The position numbers and the translations under genes are program-made. This document shows, in pieces, positions 9,710-18,060 of a stretch of DNA of 50,038 bases (position 1 is its first letter; each line of letters starts with the position of its first letter). Source of the stretch: Desulfoscipio geothermicus (GTDB lineage: Bacteria > Bacillota > Desulfotomaculia > Desulfotomaculales > Desulfallaceae); NCBI GenBank assembly GCA_016841645.1, contig JAENYS010000019.1, positions 1-50,038 on the forward strand, in the 5' to 3' direction. The notes beneath the pieces are model-generated. The model worked only from the letters and a program-made list of their open reading frames with translations, had not been told where the DNA came from and ran no database searches.

Positions 9710-9902
9710 TGCTGCACTCCCTGTGACATAGGGATTTATGCTTAAATCATTCTACAATGTTCCAGGATAATCCTCTTATTGTATTTAACCCCCTGTCTAT
9801 CTACTATAAACTACTACATTTACGCATATGCCACATCCAATGGTATGCCTAAAAAGCTTGTTGCTTTGGGATCGGTAGGATGATTCTTTTCAAAAATTTT
9901 AT

Positions 9903-10751
9903 CTATTTAAGTTGTGTGATTTTTGTACCCATATCAACAGGCTTGCCGAAGTATACAGATGTTGTAACTAATCCGTCTACACCTGTGGCGGCATATAATT
10001 CTGCATTCTGTTCATTTATGCCACCTGCGGCAAGAAGGACAATGTTATGATTTTTATCTTTAATTTGTTTAACTGCCGTTTTTAAATCCTGGTGTGGTAC
10101 TTTATCAAATTGAAGCCCGTCTACTCCCGCCCGGCATAATAGTAAAGCGTCTTCAATAGTCTCAACCTCTACAATAATCTTTTTTTCGATTATTCTTGTC
10201 TTGAGTTCATTAAGTTTATAAATCAGTCCCTCAATACCGCCGATAAAATTCATATGCTGCTTAAAGACTAAAACAGTTTCCGACAATCCCAGCCTGTGGG
10301 GGAGTCCACCTCCGGCTAGCACAGCTTTGATGGACAGTTCCTTTGTACCGGGGAAAATCTTGCGCGTCGTAAGAAGTTCAATATTGGGATTTGCTTTTCT
10401 GGCCTTTTCGAGTATCTTATTTGTTCTGGTAGCAATTCCTGACGTGTACTCTAAAATACTCATTGATACTCTCCAGGCCATTTGCAGGTCCTCTACATTG
10501 CCTTCGGCTTCAATAATGCTTGTTTGTGGCTGTACCTTGGTCCCTGAAGATATATGCTTCAAAGGTAAAATGTTTAGTTTTTTAAAAATCCTCAGCACTT
10601 CTTCCGTACCACAGATTACTGCTTCTTCTCGGCAAATGAATTCAATTTTTCCTTTTTTCCCGGCAATATTAAGGATAAAAGTAGTTAAGTCAAGGTAGGG
10701 CACATCTTCTTTAATGTATTTTTCGATTGTATCATCAGAAAAATATAATAT
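9903..10751 (-). CDS. modD: ModD-like / nicotinate-nucleotide pyrophosphorylase-type protein
   Basis: NadC-fold phosphoribosyltransferase relative of the ModD group, usually found with molybdate or tungstate genes; its reaction is not established. Visible are TSGIATRTNKIL, the TTRKIFPGTKELSIKAVLAGGG core with the dimer-type basic residues, and LLAAGGINEQNAE in the C-terminal barrel. Homology to family N-termini (SDDTIEKYIKEDVPYLDLTT) continues upstream of the first usable GTG (10703). It reaches codon ATA at 10749-10751, which sits exactly 7 bases after a perfect GGAGGT. I therefore extend the gene to 10751: either a non-canonical AUA start or a mutated/mis-sequenced ATG. A Moco/Tuco-type riboswitch with terminator lies upstream, supporting a molybdenum or tungsten role. 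Confidence 0.75.
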   Translation of the reverse strand: MLYFSDDTIEKYIKEDVPYLDLTTFILNIAGKKGKIEFICREEAVICGTEEVLRIFKKLNILPLKHISSGTKVQPQTSIIEAEGNVEDLQMAWRVSMSILEYTSGIATRTNKILEKARKANPNIELLTTRKIFPGTKELSIKAVLAGGGLPHRLGLSETVLVFKQHMNFIGGIEGLIYKLNELKTRIIEKKIIVEVETIEDALLLCRAGVDGLQFDKVPHQDLKTAVKQIKDKNHNIVLLAAGGINEQNAELYAATGVDGLVTTSVYFGKPVDMGTKITQLK

Positions 10752-10926
10752 CTTAAAGACCTCCTTCTTTAAAAATCAGGATAGGAATTGTGTACTTGAA
10801 CAGGTATTACTGATATCTAAAACAATTACACCCCTCCATTCCAAATGGCAGGCACATAAGTTAATCTTTCTACTCTACGGCCGGCTATTAATAGTTATTT
10901 AGTGTTAAAGTACGACATATAATACA

Positions 10927-10961
10927 GAAAAAGCTTTGTCCCATTGCAAAAAGGACAAAGC
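10927..10961 (-). terminator. Riboswitch-controlled terminator before modD
   Basis: GCTTTGTCC (10933-10941) pairs with GGACAAAGC (10953-10961), followed on the minus strand by a T run. It lies between the aptamer and the modD ribosome binding site and is the likely expression platform. Confidence 0.75.
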
Positions 10962-10985
10962 ATTAAGCCAAAAAATAAAGACTCA

Positions 10986-11085
10986 ATTCTCCTTTCCCAA
11001 CGGGAGGCATACCAGTTTCCCGGTATACCCTGCCGGTCTGTTCACCATAACAATGTAAGTCACAGGTGTACCAGACTCGGAGAAT
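10986..11085 (-). promoter_or_regulatory. Moco/Tuco-type riboswitch aptamer
   Basis: On the minus strand a closing stem ATTCTCC (11085-11079) with GGAGAAT (10992-10986) encloses a multi-stem domain. Its 3' part, GCCTCCCGTTGGGAAAGGAG, is the hallmark I know from molybdenum-cofactor leader RNAs. The other arms (GGTACACC with GGTGAAC, and ACCGG with CTGGT) also fit a compact multihelix aptamer. It is followed by a terminator and then modD, a molybdenum-linked gene. In Firmicutes the same motif can answer to tungsten cofactor; which metal applies is not visible. Confidence 0.75.
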
Positions 11086-11168
11086 GATTTTCAATTACGT
11101 ATTATATTATAGCAAACAATAATAACTAATTAAAGTATTTCCAAAGTAAACTCAAAATAAGGCTGCCA

Positions 11169-12296
11169 TCAGTCGGCGTCTCCTTTCAGCGCTGCCAGGC
11201 CCTGCAGCAGCGCTTGTTCCAGCACCTTGCGTTCCCGTTCATCGCCGGCTTCGGCCAGTCGCTCCTGAATTCGCCTGGTAAACAGGCCCCGGATAGTGGG
11301 TTCACCGGCCACGGCAGCCAAAAAGCTGTCGGAGAAATACTGCGCCGCATTGTTCAGTTCCACGTAGAAAAAGGCTTCGGACAATTCTTCCAGCAGCAGC
11401 TCTTCAGGGATATGAAACCTGGGCGTGCCAAGAAAAGTTAACTGCAGCATTTTTTCCAGGTCGGCGTATTTAAGACACTGTGCTTTGAGGGCCTGGTAAT
11501 CGTCGACCAGGGATACGTCCAGAGTAAGGCTCTGCCTGGGTCTGAGCGCAACAGGCGGTTTTTCCAGGGTGACCTGGCTGCCATCCCAGCAGACGACGGT
11601 GAAGTGTCCTGCTCCCGGATCGCTAAAGCTTTTAAACTCCACCGCGCCCGGGTAAACAGCCAGGCCACTGCCCACGGCTTTGCTACTGAATTGGTGGTAA
11701 TGACCCAGTGCAATGTAGTTATAGCCTGCGCCTGCAAGCCTGGCCGAAGTAAGCGGCAAGCTTCGATCACCAAGCCCCTCCCAGTCCAGCGAACCGTGGA
11801 AGGCGCCAATATGGAAACCCGGCTCGGCAAGGCGCGGAAAAACATCCAGGGCGGTAGTTTTGGTGAGGCCGCCGGTGTATGCCAGGGAGTAAATATGTAC
11901 GGTGGTACCCTGTAGCGAATGGCTCAGGCAATGTTCCGGCATGGGATTGGTCACAAGGATGCCCGGCCAGGCTGTGCCCTGCGTGCGGTAAACTGATTCC
12001 CGGTAGGTTATTTCATCATGGTTGCCTGGAATAGTGACCACCGGCATGCCCTGGGCAGTCAGGCGGCTCAGCTGCCGCATGGTTTCGCGCACCAGGGTGT
12101 CCTCCGGTTTATATTTTTCAAACAAATCCCCAACAATGAGCATTCCCTGGATGCCATTGCCGGGTGCCAGTGCGTAGTCGACAGCCTTCTGAAGCAGCCG
12201 ATCCCGTTCCCACCGGCGAATCTTCCTTTTGTCATCCGGCAAGTATTTAGGCTCCCAACCCTGATGGAGGTCCGCCAAATGCATAAGTCTGATCAT
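11169..12296 (-). CDS. DNA repair exonuclease, YhaO/SbcD-type metallophosphatase
   Basis: Calcineurin-like nuclease of 375 residues, partner of the SMC-like ATPase downstream. All family motifs are present in order: ADLHQGW near residue 8, GDLFE near 58, GNHDE near 90, HGSLDW in the middle and GHYHQ before the C-terminal capping domain. Together they bind two metal ions for cleavage of DNA ends. The frame is open further upstream to 12524. The start MIRLMHLADLH at 12296 is chosen because it begins right at the conserved strand and has an AGGTG site 6 bases away. In Bacillus yhaO and yhaN are adjacent; here modD and its riboswitch intervene. Confidence 0.8.
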   Translation of the reverse strand: MIRLMHLADLHQGWEPKYLPDDKRKIRRWERDRLLQKAVDYALAPGNGIQGMLIVGDLFEKYKPEDTLVRETMRQLSRLTAQGMPVVTIPGNHDEITYRESVYRTQGTAWPGILVTNPMPEHCLSHSLQGTTVHIYSLAYTGGLTKTTALDVFPRLAEPGFHIGAFHGSLDWEGLGDRSLPLTSARLAGAGYNYIALGHYHQFSSKAVGSGLAVYPGAVEFKSFSDPGAGHFTVVCWDGSQVTLEKPPVALRPRQSLTLDVSLVDDYQALKAQCLKYADLEKMLQLTFLGTPRFHIPEELLLEELSEAFFYVELNNAAQYFSDSFLAAVAGEPTIRGLFTRRIQERLAEAGDERERKVLEQALLQGLAALKGDAD

Positions 12297-12716
12297 TGGT
12301 ACACCTACAGTTGTTAAGATGTTAGGCTTGACAGTTGTTAATTTATAATCAATTGTTATCTTATGACAGCGGCTTATGGTTTTATTACAGGCATCATGGC
12401 GGCTCCATACACATAACATGGCTTGCCTGTATCCTCCGATTGCGCCGGCTGCTCCGCTACTGCTTCTGATCCTAAGAGAGTTAAGAAAATGATAAATCCG
12501 CATGGTGTTATCATGCGGAAGCATACCAAAGATGCAAAACGTGCAAATAAATAATGGATAAATCCATTATAATACAATATGCAATGTTATAAAAGCCTCA
12601 GATTCGACATGAAGGTATCGCGCCTTTGAAACTGAGAAAATTGTAAGATAAAGCAGGAGCAGAGGTTACTGTGGCAGAACTAAGGGAATTATACTTACCT
12701 AAAGGAGCGATAATAA
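12297..12716. other. Intergenic region between yhaO-like gene and repeat-protein gene
   Basis: This 420-base gap has no certain gene. It contains a 7-bp perfect stem (12498-12504 with 12512-12518), a minus-strand frame of about 46-67 codons (12374-12577) with no ribosome binding site or recognisable domain, and a half-repeat relic at 12647-12724. The divergent promoters of the two flanking genes must lie here. Confidence 0.4.
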
Positions 12717-12724
12717 TTGACTGA
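12647..12724 (+). pseudogene. Out-of-frame half repeat upstream of the repeat-protein gene
   Basis: The frame reads GAEVTVAELRELYLPKGAIII and stops at TGA 12722. This is the second half of the same 40-residue repeat found in the downstream gene (compare SEATVAELKELANRYP). It is bounded upstream by TAA and overlaps the downstream TTG start in another frame. It shows that the array was once longer or was re-copied and frameshifted. The tail also supplies the AAAGGAG site of the present gene. Confidence 0.55.
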
Positions 12725-13760
12725 AGATGTAATGGTTACTGCAGCGGGGCAAAGTGAATTAGCCAACCAGCAACCCGATAATCCTGAAGATATCACCGGA
12801 TTAGCCCAACAGCTGTTCAATTTGACTTGTGTGCAAGATGAAGCCGGCACCAAGGCTGCTGTAGCGGAGCTTGGGAAATTAGCAGAGCAGAACCCCGAAA
12901 ATACTGATGTGATAGTTCGATTAGCCCAAGGGCTATTCAATTTAGCTTGTGTGCAGGATGGAATAGGCGCAAAGGCAACTATGGCGGAACTGAGTAAACT
13001 AGCTAAGCAGTACCCCGATTATGAGGAGGTTGCCGCTGCATTAGCCAAAGGGCTGGTTAATCTGGTAAATAAGCAAGAAGGAGCAAGCATCAAGGTTACT
13101 GTGGCGGAGCTAAAGAAACTAGTCAATCAGCACCCCCATAATGAGGTTGTTGCAGTTTCATTAGCCTATGGACTGGTTGAACTGGCTAATAAACAAGATG
13201 AAGCCGGGGCAATAGCTGCTGTGGCAAAGCTTAGGAAATTAGCTAACCAGCACCCCGATAATCCGGCGGTTGTAGTTTCATTAGCCTATGGGCTAGCCGA
13301 TCTGGCCCACAAACAAAATGAAGCCGGGGCAATAGCTGCTGTGGAGAAACTTAGGAATTTAGTTAATCAACACCCCGATAATCCGGAAATTGCAGTTGAA
13401 TTAGCCAAAGGGCTGGTCAATCTGGCTAATAAGCAAAATGAAAAAGGCGCCAAGGTTTCCGTGGCGAAGCTTAGGAAATTAGCTGATCAACACCTCGGTT
13501 CTGCGGAGTATGTCGTTGCTCTGGCATTTGGGCTATATGACTTGGCTAATAAGCAAGATGAAGTAGAGGCTGCGTTTACTGTGGCGGAGCTTAGAGAATT
13601 AGCTAACCAGCACCCCGATAATTATGAGATTTTAATTAGATTTGTCGATGGGCTGATCGATTTGGCTCAGAAACAAGGTGAAGCTGGTTCGGAGGCTACT
13701 GTAGCGGAGCTTAAGGAATTAGCTAACCGCTACCCCGAATTGTTTAATAGCAATAATTAA
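12717..13760 (+). CDS. 40-residue tandem repeat protein, TPR/Sel1-like helical repeats
   Basis: A 347-residue protein built of eight complete 40-residue repeats and a ninth partial one, starting near residue 15. The consensus is LANQHPDN, then V, LA, GL, LANKQ, EAGA, VAELRKL. Each unit should form two helices, giving a solenoid like TPR/Sel1 repeats. There is no signal peptide or membrane segment, so it is probably cytosolic. At DNA level the units are 120 bp and well conserved, especially units 4-6 and 8, which suggests recent amplification. Start TTG 12717 is chosen for the AAAGGAG 9 bases upstream; ATG 12732 is the alternative. Its partner and function are unknown. Confidence 0.7.
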   Translation: MTEDVMVTAAGQSELANQQPDNPEDITGLAQQLFNLTCVQDEAGTKAAVAELGKLAEQNPENTDVIVRLAQGLFNLACVQDGIGAKATMAELSKLAKQYPDYEEVAAALAKGLVNLVNKQEGASIKVTVAELKKLVNQHPHNEVVAVSLAYGLVELANKQDEAGAIAAVAKLRKLANQHPDNPAVVVSLAYGLADLAHKQNEAGAIAAVEKLRNLVNQHPDNPEIAVELAKGLVNLANKQNEKGAKVSVAKLRKLADQHLGSAEYVVALAFGLYDLANKQDEVEAAFTVAELRELANQHPDNYEILIRFVDGLIDLAQKQGEAGSEATVAELKELANRYPELFNSNN

Positions 13761-13849
13761 CCGCACATTTGATATATCAGGATGTTCTTAAAGTGATTTT
13801 ACTCGTAAATTCCCCTTTTTTTATAGTTGCAATTTTAGCTGTGAAAAGA

Positions 13850-14128
13850 GGGGAATAAGTGCCAATTGGTAAATGTTGAGTCGCGTACTAACATTACGTG
13901 CTTTTTGGCGCATCATAGCATAAGCAGTGGCGGGTGCCTGCCCGTTAAGTAACTCCTTAACCAGCAAAGCGTATAGGCAGTAGGCCAACTGGCTGCGGGC
14001 AAAATGCGCATTAAGGAGCCGTTACCGTTGCTTCCCTCATCAGTCGGACCGGCCTGCAAGGGCTCTACCCCGGCAATCAGGTTTTCCATTCCCTCCAGGT
14101 AGCCCACCGATATCAAAGGCCCACCCAT
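13850..14128 (-). pseudogene. ADP-ribosylglycohydrolase relic
   Basis: One frame carries the signature GSNGNGSLMRILP of ADP-ribosylglycohydrolases, which remove ADP-ribose from proteins. Immediately after, the matching sequence moves to another frame (QLAYCLYALLVKELLNGQAP, then AYAMMRQKA), as in the family region downstream of that motif, with part missing. The N-terminal metal-binding part is absent; a perfect palindrome borders the upstream side. Confidence 0.65.
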
Positions 14129-14132
14129 TTGT

Positions 14133-14198
14133 CTTTGGGGTCAGACCTTGACATTTGACACGTATTAAAGTGTCAAATGTCAAGGTCTGACCCCAAAG
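14133..14198. repeat. Perfect 29-bp palindrome (REP-like element), copy 1
   Basis: Two 29-base arms (14133-14161 and 14170-14198) are exact reverse complements around an 8-base loop GTATTAAA. The core begins GGGGTCAGACCTTGACATTT. The same element recurs at 36925-36984 and, internally deleted, at 33955-33975. Such elements resemble REP palindromes mobilised by Y1 transposases; no transposase is in the window. Confidence 0.85.
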
Positions 14199-14656
14199 CA
14201 TTCGCTTTTGTCGGAAGAAGCAAGGGCAATCAGCTAAAGCTGTTTGCCCTAAACTTTTTTCTAAGTCCCTTTTATAGTATTCGCATATTTCTTCCACTGA
14301 AGGGAAAATTAAACCTGAACACATGGAGCAACCAGTTGGTATATTCTCTTCTCAGTTCCTTATCTTCTACAACCGCCACAAGTGCATCCCTTTGGGGTAT
14401 TGCGTTGGCTTATGTGCTTAGGAAAGGGGAATCGTAAGATATCATCTGTTGCAAGCAATGAAAAGGCCACCAGACAGGCAGGAGTTTTTAAAGTAAAACG
14501 CTCTTTAAGCCTACTACCTAAAAAAGAACATGAGATTGATGAAGATAAAACAGAAAGCATACCTTTAATAAATTCATTAAATTAGAGTTATCATATGATA
14601 AATCTAAGGATGACAATTAATCTTAAATACGGCTTTCTAACAAGGGGTGATAGTTT
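14199..14656. other. Gap with small open frames of uncertain status
   Basis: A plus-strand frame from ATG 14412 to 14585 encodes 57 residues, basic and without recognised domain, with only a weak ribosome binding site; it could be a small gene preceding the DUF3231 gene. A minus-strand frame (14200-14324) beginning MCSGLIFPSVEEICEYYKRD looks protein-like but is cut by the palindrome. Neither is supported well enough to call as a gene. Confidence 0.3.
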
Positions 14657-15619
14657 TTGTTATTTTCATTATTAAGCAAAGACCTTAAGATAAGTGTTTT
14701 TGAAGCTCACTCACTATGGAATTTGCTATCAGCTAAATATCATGGAATTGATAATGTTCAATTATGGTATAACTATGCCCATGATATGGACTTAAAAAAA
14801 TTATTGAAAGACTTTTTAAAAGATCTGGACGAACATGTTACTCTATTAGAAAAAGAATTGGAGAAATATTCCATACAGACACCTCCTAGACCTAAAAAAC
14901 ATGCACGTGGTGATGTTTATACTCAAGTTCTGTCGGACGAAATTATAGGAATCAATTATTTTACGTTTTTACAAGAAATGGTTGATATGGTACTATTTTC
15001 GATCCAGTATTCTTTTTATAATGATCAGGTTAGTGCATTTTTCCAGAAATTTTCCAAACATGCTATTGAGCAAACAGATAGTATTTTAAAATACTTAAAG
15101 GTTAAAGGTTGGATTGATATTCCTCCAGTTTTTCTAAATGTACCTAAAGACACCGGCGAGCAATTGGGTAGTATAGAGGCTTTTAATTTGTGGTCACATA
15201 CAAACTACCGGTATACAAATATCGAAGAAACTATGAAATGGAAAGAGTTTGTCCATGATATTGATTTTAAAAAGGTTCTAGAAAAAGGATTAAAAATAAT
15301 GAATAAGCAAGTTGCAATATTAGAAGATGAACTTGAGCAGTTTGGTCTTCCCATACCTAAAAGACCGCCTAATGTGATAAAGGATAATCAGGATAAATCA
15401 TTATTTCAAGATGAATATATTTTCAGGACTTTATTTATCGGTCTTCAGTGGGCCGGAGTTTTACATGCTAAAGCATTTAAACAATGTGTTACAAATGATA
15501 GAATAAGAGACCTCTTTAAAAATTTTTTATATGATGAGATTAGCATACTAATACATGTAATTAAATATGGCAAACTAAAAGGATGGTTGCATATTCCACC
15601 TGAATACATTACTAGATAG
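14657..15619 (+). CDS. DUF3231 family protein, two tandem domains
   Basis: A 320-residue protein with two copies of the DUF3231 domain (about residues 1-160 and 165-320). Each copy ends in the typical KGWIDIPP or KGWLHIPPEYI motif, and the internal pairs EAHSLWNLLSAKY and EAFNLWSHTNYRY align. DUF3231 proteins are helical, ferritin-like bundles common in spore-forming Firmicutes; their function is not established. The start is TTG 14657 behind AAGGGGTGA. A decayed C-terminal part of a second DUF3231 gene is present at 48.3-48.6 kb. Confidence 0.8.
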   Translation: MLFSLLSKDLKISVFEAHSLWNLLSAKYHGIDNVQLWYNYAHDMDLKKLLKDFLKDLDEHVTLLEKELEKYSIQTPPRPKKHARGDVYTQVLSDEIIGINYFTFLQEMVDMVLFSIQYSFYNDQVSAFFQKFSKHAIEQTDSILKYLKVKGWIDIPPVFLNVPKDTGEQLGSIEAFNLWSHTNYRYTNIEETMKWKEFVHDIDFKKVLEKGLKIMNKQVAILEDELEQFGLPIPKRPPNVIKDNQDKSLFQDEYIFRTLFIGLQWAGVLHAKAFKQCVTNDRIRDLFKNFLYDEISILIHVIKYGKLKGWLHIPPEYITR

Positions 15620-16026
15620 TTGGTGGAAGTCACCCGGATAAAGGATAACTTTACTATTAACATCATTGACGAAAAGCTGGATAACGGCCCAAATATGACT
15701 GAAAGCACGGTAATACTCGGCAATCCTAAGACAACAGGTAATGAGAAATAAATTACGCCTTATTCAACTGCGGTAGAGATTTTGCAAAAGCAGCCCACCA
15801 GACATCCAAAGGCAGGCGAAAAATTAATTCTGAAGAGCAATTTGAGCAACTGTTACGTCAGGTTAAAAATGGAGATATCCTCTTCCTGGATACCTATGGT
15901 CTTAAGCTATACTTTCTGTAGAAATTTAAAGCATCTGGAGGATACATAAGAACACAGCCGGGGTTGGTATAGCCTGGTAGCTGGTTGCTTACCGGAGAAA
16001 GCTAAAAAAATAATCTTAAAAAAGCC
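15620..16026. other. Intergenic region with small open frames
   Basis: A plus frame from GTG 15622 to 15751 (about 43 residues, VEVTRIKDNFTINIIDEKLD) lies 3 bases after the DUF3231 gene. It is followed by another frame ending FEQLLRQVKNGDILFLDTYG near 15920. Both look like protein fragments but I recognise neither. Confidence 0.3.
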
Positions 16027-16057
16027 AAAACGCGCTTAGTTTAAATAAGCGCGTTTT
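16022..16057 (-). terminator. Terminator of the Met-rich protein gene
   Basis: A 12-bp perfect stem (16027-16038 with 16046-16057), followed on the minus strand by GGCTTTTTT, lies 58 bases after the Met-rich gene. Confidence 0.7.
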
Positions 16058-16115
16058 GTGCTTTGGTATGCTGTTAGGCGCAGATTGATGGGGTTAGCGC
16101 CTTAGCTAATAACTA

Positions 16116-16589
16116 TTACTTTTGAGCGTTAATTGCCTCCTCCATAACCGGGCGCAGCCGATTATCCGCGGCCATATCTTTAATTACCGGTTGCATTTGC
16201 GGCAAGGCCATCATATCAATAAAGTTTTTGCGCGCCTTCGGGTCGGACATGATTTGTGACATAGCCTGCTGCATCCTGGTGTCCTGCATCATAGCGATCA
16301 TGGATTGCCTCATTTCAGGCTGCTGCATGGCGTTAATCATGGTCTGGCGCATTTGCGGCGAACTCATCATATTCACCATGGCGCTTCGGTTTTCCGGTGA
16401 GCTCATTATATTAACCATTTCATCCCGGTTTGCTGAATTGTGCATGTAATCCATCATATAGCCTTGTCCATTGCTCTCTGGAATAGGTTTAGCATAGCCC
16501 CCCATCCAATACCGCGGCCCGGCCAATGAACCGAGAATAAAGCCTAATACAAGCATACCCAGTACTACTGCCCACCACCACTTTTTCAT
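16116..16589 (-). CDS. Membrane-anchored Met-rich protein with 13-residue tandem repeats
   Basis: A 157-residue protein with a basic N-terminus and one hydrophobic segment (residues 6-24) acting as signal anchor, so the rest is outside the membrane. Residues 58-148 consist of seven tandem 13-residue repeats with pattern M-x-x-M-M-x-x-P-x-M-R-Q-x (for example MVNMMSSPQMRQT). The protein contains about 30 methionines and no cysteine. Met-rich exported proteins often bind Cu(I) or Ag(I), which is a possible role here but is only inference. Start ATG 16589 follows a GGAGG site. The frame upstream (16587-16700) reads through a hydrophobic stretch, GWLAIGMVVYSF, and overlaps the start; it may be a small gene in the same transcript. 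Confidence 0.65.
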   Translation of the reverse strand: MKKWWWAVVLGMLVLGFILGSLAGPRYWMGGYAKPIPESNGQGYMMDYMHNSANRDEMVNIMSSPENRSAMVNMMSSPQMRQTMINAMQQPEMRQSMIAMMQDTRMQQAMSQIMSDPKARKNFIDMMALPQMQPVIKDMAADNRLRPVMEEAINAQK

Positions 16590-16734
16590 TTTAAGCCTCC
16601 ATTCATTTTAAAACTGTAAACCACCATACCAATGGCCAGCCACCCTTTATTGGCTCCACCTGTTAAATTGGCCTTGGTGTTTAGGCTATCTTGCAAGAAG
16701 CCTTTTTCCGTAGAGGTTCATATATTGACTAAAA

Positions 16735-16779
16735 AATATAAAAGATGCTACAACCAGGCGACTGACTGGCAGCATCTTT
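16735..16779 (-). terminator. Terminator of the DUF1540 gene
   Basis: AAAGATGCT (16741-16749) pairs with AGCATCTTT (16771-16779). On the minus strand it is followed by TTATATTTTTTAG. It lies 31 bases beyond the DUF1540 stop. Confidence 0.65.
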
Positions 16780-16809
16780 TTATATTTGCTTGATAAAGAC
16801 ATACTTGCT

Positions 16810-16965
16810 TTAGAGACCTTTAGGTTTGAAGGTATTACAGCAGGTTCCATCCGATGACTCTACTCTGTTGTTGCCGCTGGACTTCACTTCGATGCCGTCC
16901 GCATGACACTCAAACTTATTATTATAATTACATTCCTCGCACATGCATTTCATTACCTTGGACAT
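16810..16965 (-). CDS. DUF1540 domain small Cys-rich protein
   Basis: A 51-residue protein with a perfect AAGGAGG site 7 bases before ATG 16965. It matches the DUF1540 pattern: CMCEECNYNN, a central CHADGIEV and a C-terminal TCCNTF. Seven cysteines in this arrangement suggest metal binding or disulfides. DUF1540 proteins are frequent in Clostridia and Peptococcaceae and have no proven function. A terminator follows directly. Confidence 0.8.
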   Translation of the reverse strand: MSKVMKCMCEECNYNNKFECHADGIEVKSSGNNRVESSDGTCCNTFKPKGL

Positions 16966-17109
16966 GCCAATCCCTCCTTTCCACTTATCCTAACTGAATG
17001 CTACAACCGCTATTTAATACTTAATTATTGTGTTCGTGAAAAAGATGGATTATGCATTTTTATAAATGCAACCTCTAGTATATTCATTTACGGCAAGGGG
17101 ATGATATTT

Positions 17110-17253
<144 letters not shown>

Positions 17254-17271
17254 CCTCCCCCCCCAACAAAT

Positions 17272-17302
17272 AAAAGCAGAGCATTTTCTTGGGATGCTCT
17301 GC
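17272..17302 (-). terminator. Terminator of the Rrf2 gene
   Basis: GCAGAGCA (17276-17283) pairs with TGCTCTGC (17295-17302), followed on the minus strand by TTTTATTTG; it lies 50 bases after the Rrf2 stop. Confidence 0.7.
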
Positions 17303-17352
17303 TTGTTAGCAACTACAAATCAATCATAAAGCCTTTGTTAAGCATTTTCTAT

Positions 17353-17829
17353 CTAGATATAATACATATACCCATTACCTTGTTTATGTTTTTGGACTTC
17401 AGTTTCCAATTCATTTAGCGTAACTTTTTCCGTCGCGTTTTGTATCGCTACTTGCATTTTATCAAAAGCAACTAAGCGCATAGCTTCTTCAACTTCAGGG
17501 GCTTTTTCTGAAACAGTTTCTTCTGTGGGCTCAAAAAGTGAAAGTTCAACGGCCGACATAACGTCCAATAGGGTTATTTCCCGGGGCGTTCGGGCAAGCT
17601 GGTACCCTACCTGTGAACCTTTGGTTGAGGTAACGATCCCACCTCTTTTAAGCAGTGAAAAAGACTGCTCAAGATATATTTTGGAGATACCGAGCTTTTC
17701 AGCAATGCTAATTACCGTGATATATTCTCCATTTCGGTAATGCTCAGAGCTTGCTAAAAGGCCGGAAAACGCGGCGGGCAAGACCATTGTCGTGCTCCTG
17801 CCGGACACGGGCGAAAGGTACTTGTCCAC
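17353..17829 (-). CDS. Rrf2-family transcriptional regulator
   Basis: About 144-158 residues with a winged-helix domain of the Rrf2 type: [22 protein letters not shown] as the recognition helix, then [28 protein letters not shown] as wing and dimer helix. The three cysteines that bind an iron-sulfur cluster in IscR/NsrR are absent, so it is not an obvious Fe-S sensor; CymR-like or other effectors are possible. The long frame begins with GTG 17829, but ATG 17787 has a better GGCAGGAG site 8 bases away. A stem with arms AAACCCG/CGGGTTT (about 17859-17914) lies upstream of the gene and may act in its leader. The adjacent metY relic is compatible with a former sulfur-metabolism context. Confidence 0.75.
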   Translation of the reverse strand: MDKYLSPVSGRSTTMVLPAAFSGLLASSEHYRNGEYITVISIAEKLGISKIYLEQSFSLLKRGGIVTSTKGSQVGYQLARTPREITLLDVMSAVELSLFEPTEETVSEKAPEVEEAMRLVAFDKMQVAIQNATEKVTLNELETEVQKHKQGNGYMYYI

Positions 17830-18060
17830 TCCTCTATTTGACGATTGACCTGGTAAAATTAAACCCGGCCATGCATGACAGAACTAAGCAGCCCTGTACA
17901 TCTCAGGTCGGGTTTATTTTTTCATATACCTTTCCATTGAACGATATCTTTCTACACCGATGTTTGATTAATAAAAAATTAATGTAAAAGGATGGTAAAA
18001 TAGCTAATCTAGCCCAGCTCTACAGAGTTTCAATTCAAGAACAAGTTAGGTAGTCTAACG

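Noticed and set aside
12374-12577. 67-codon minus-strand frame with a hydrophobic stretch
   Set aside because: No ribosome binding site, no recognised domain, and it overlaps the long upstream extension of the nuclease frame, which is itself unlikely to be translated.
12717-13760. Regular 120-bp direct repeats, considered as CRISPR or satellite DNA
   Set aside because: The repeats keep one reading frame throughout and vary mainly at third positions and surface residues; they code for a helical repeat protein.
14040-14324. 94-codon minus-strand frame
   Set aside because: It reads straight through the perfect palindrome, so it is an artefact of open frames in the repeat.
16116-16589. 39-bp periodicity, considered as a CRISPR-like array
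   Set aside because: There are no spacers; the period is the 13-residue Met-rich coding repeat.
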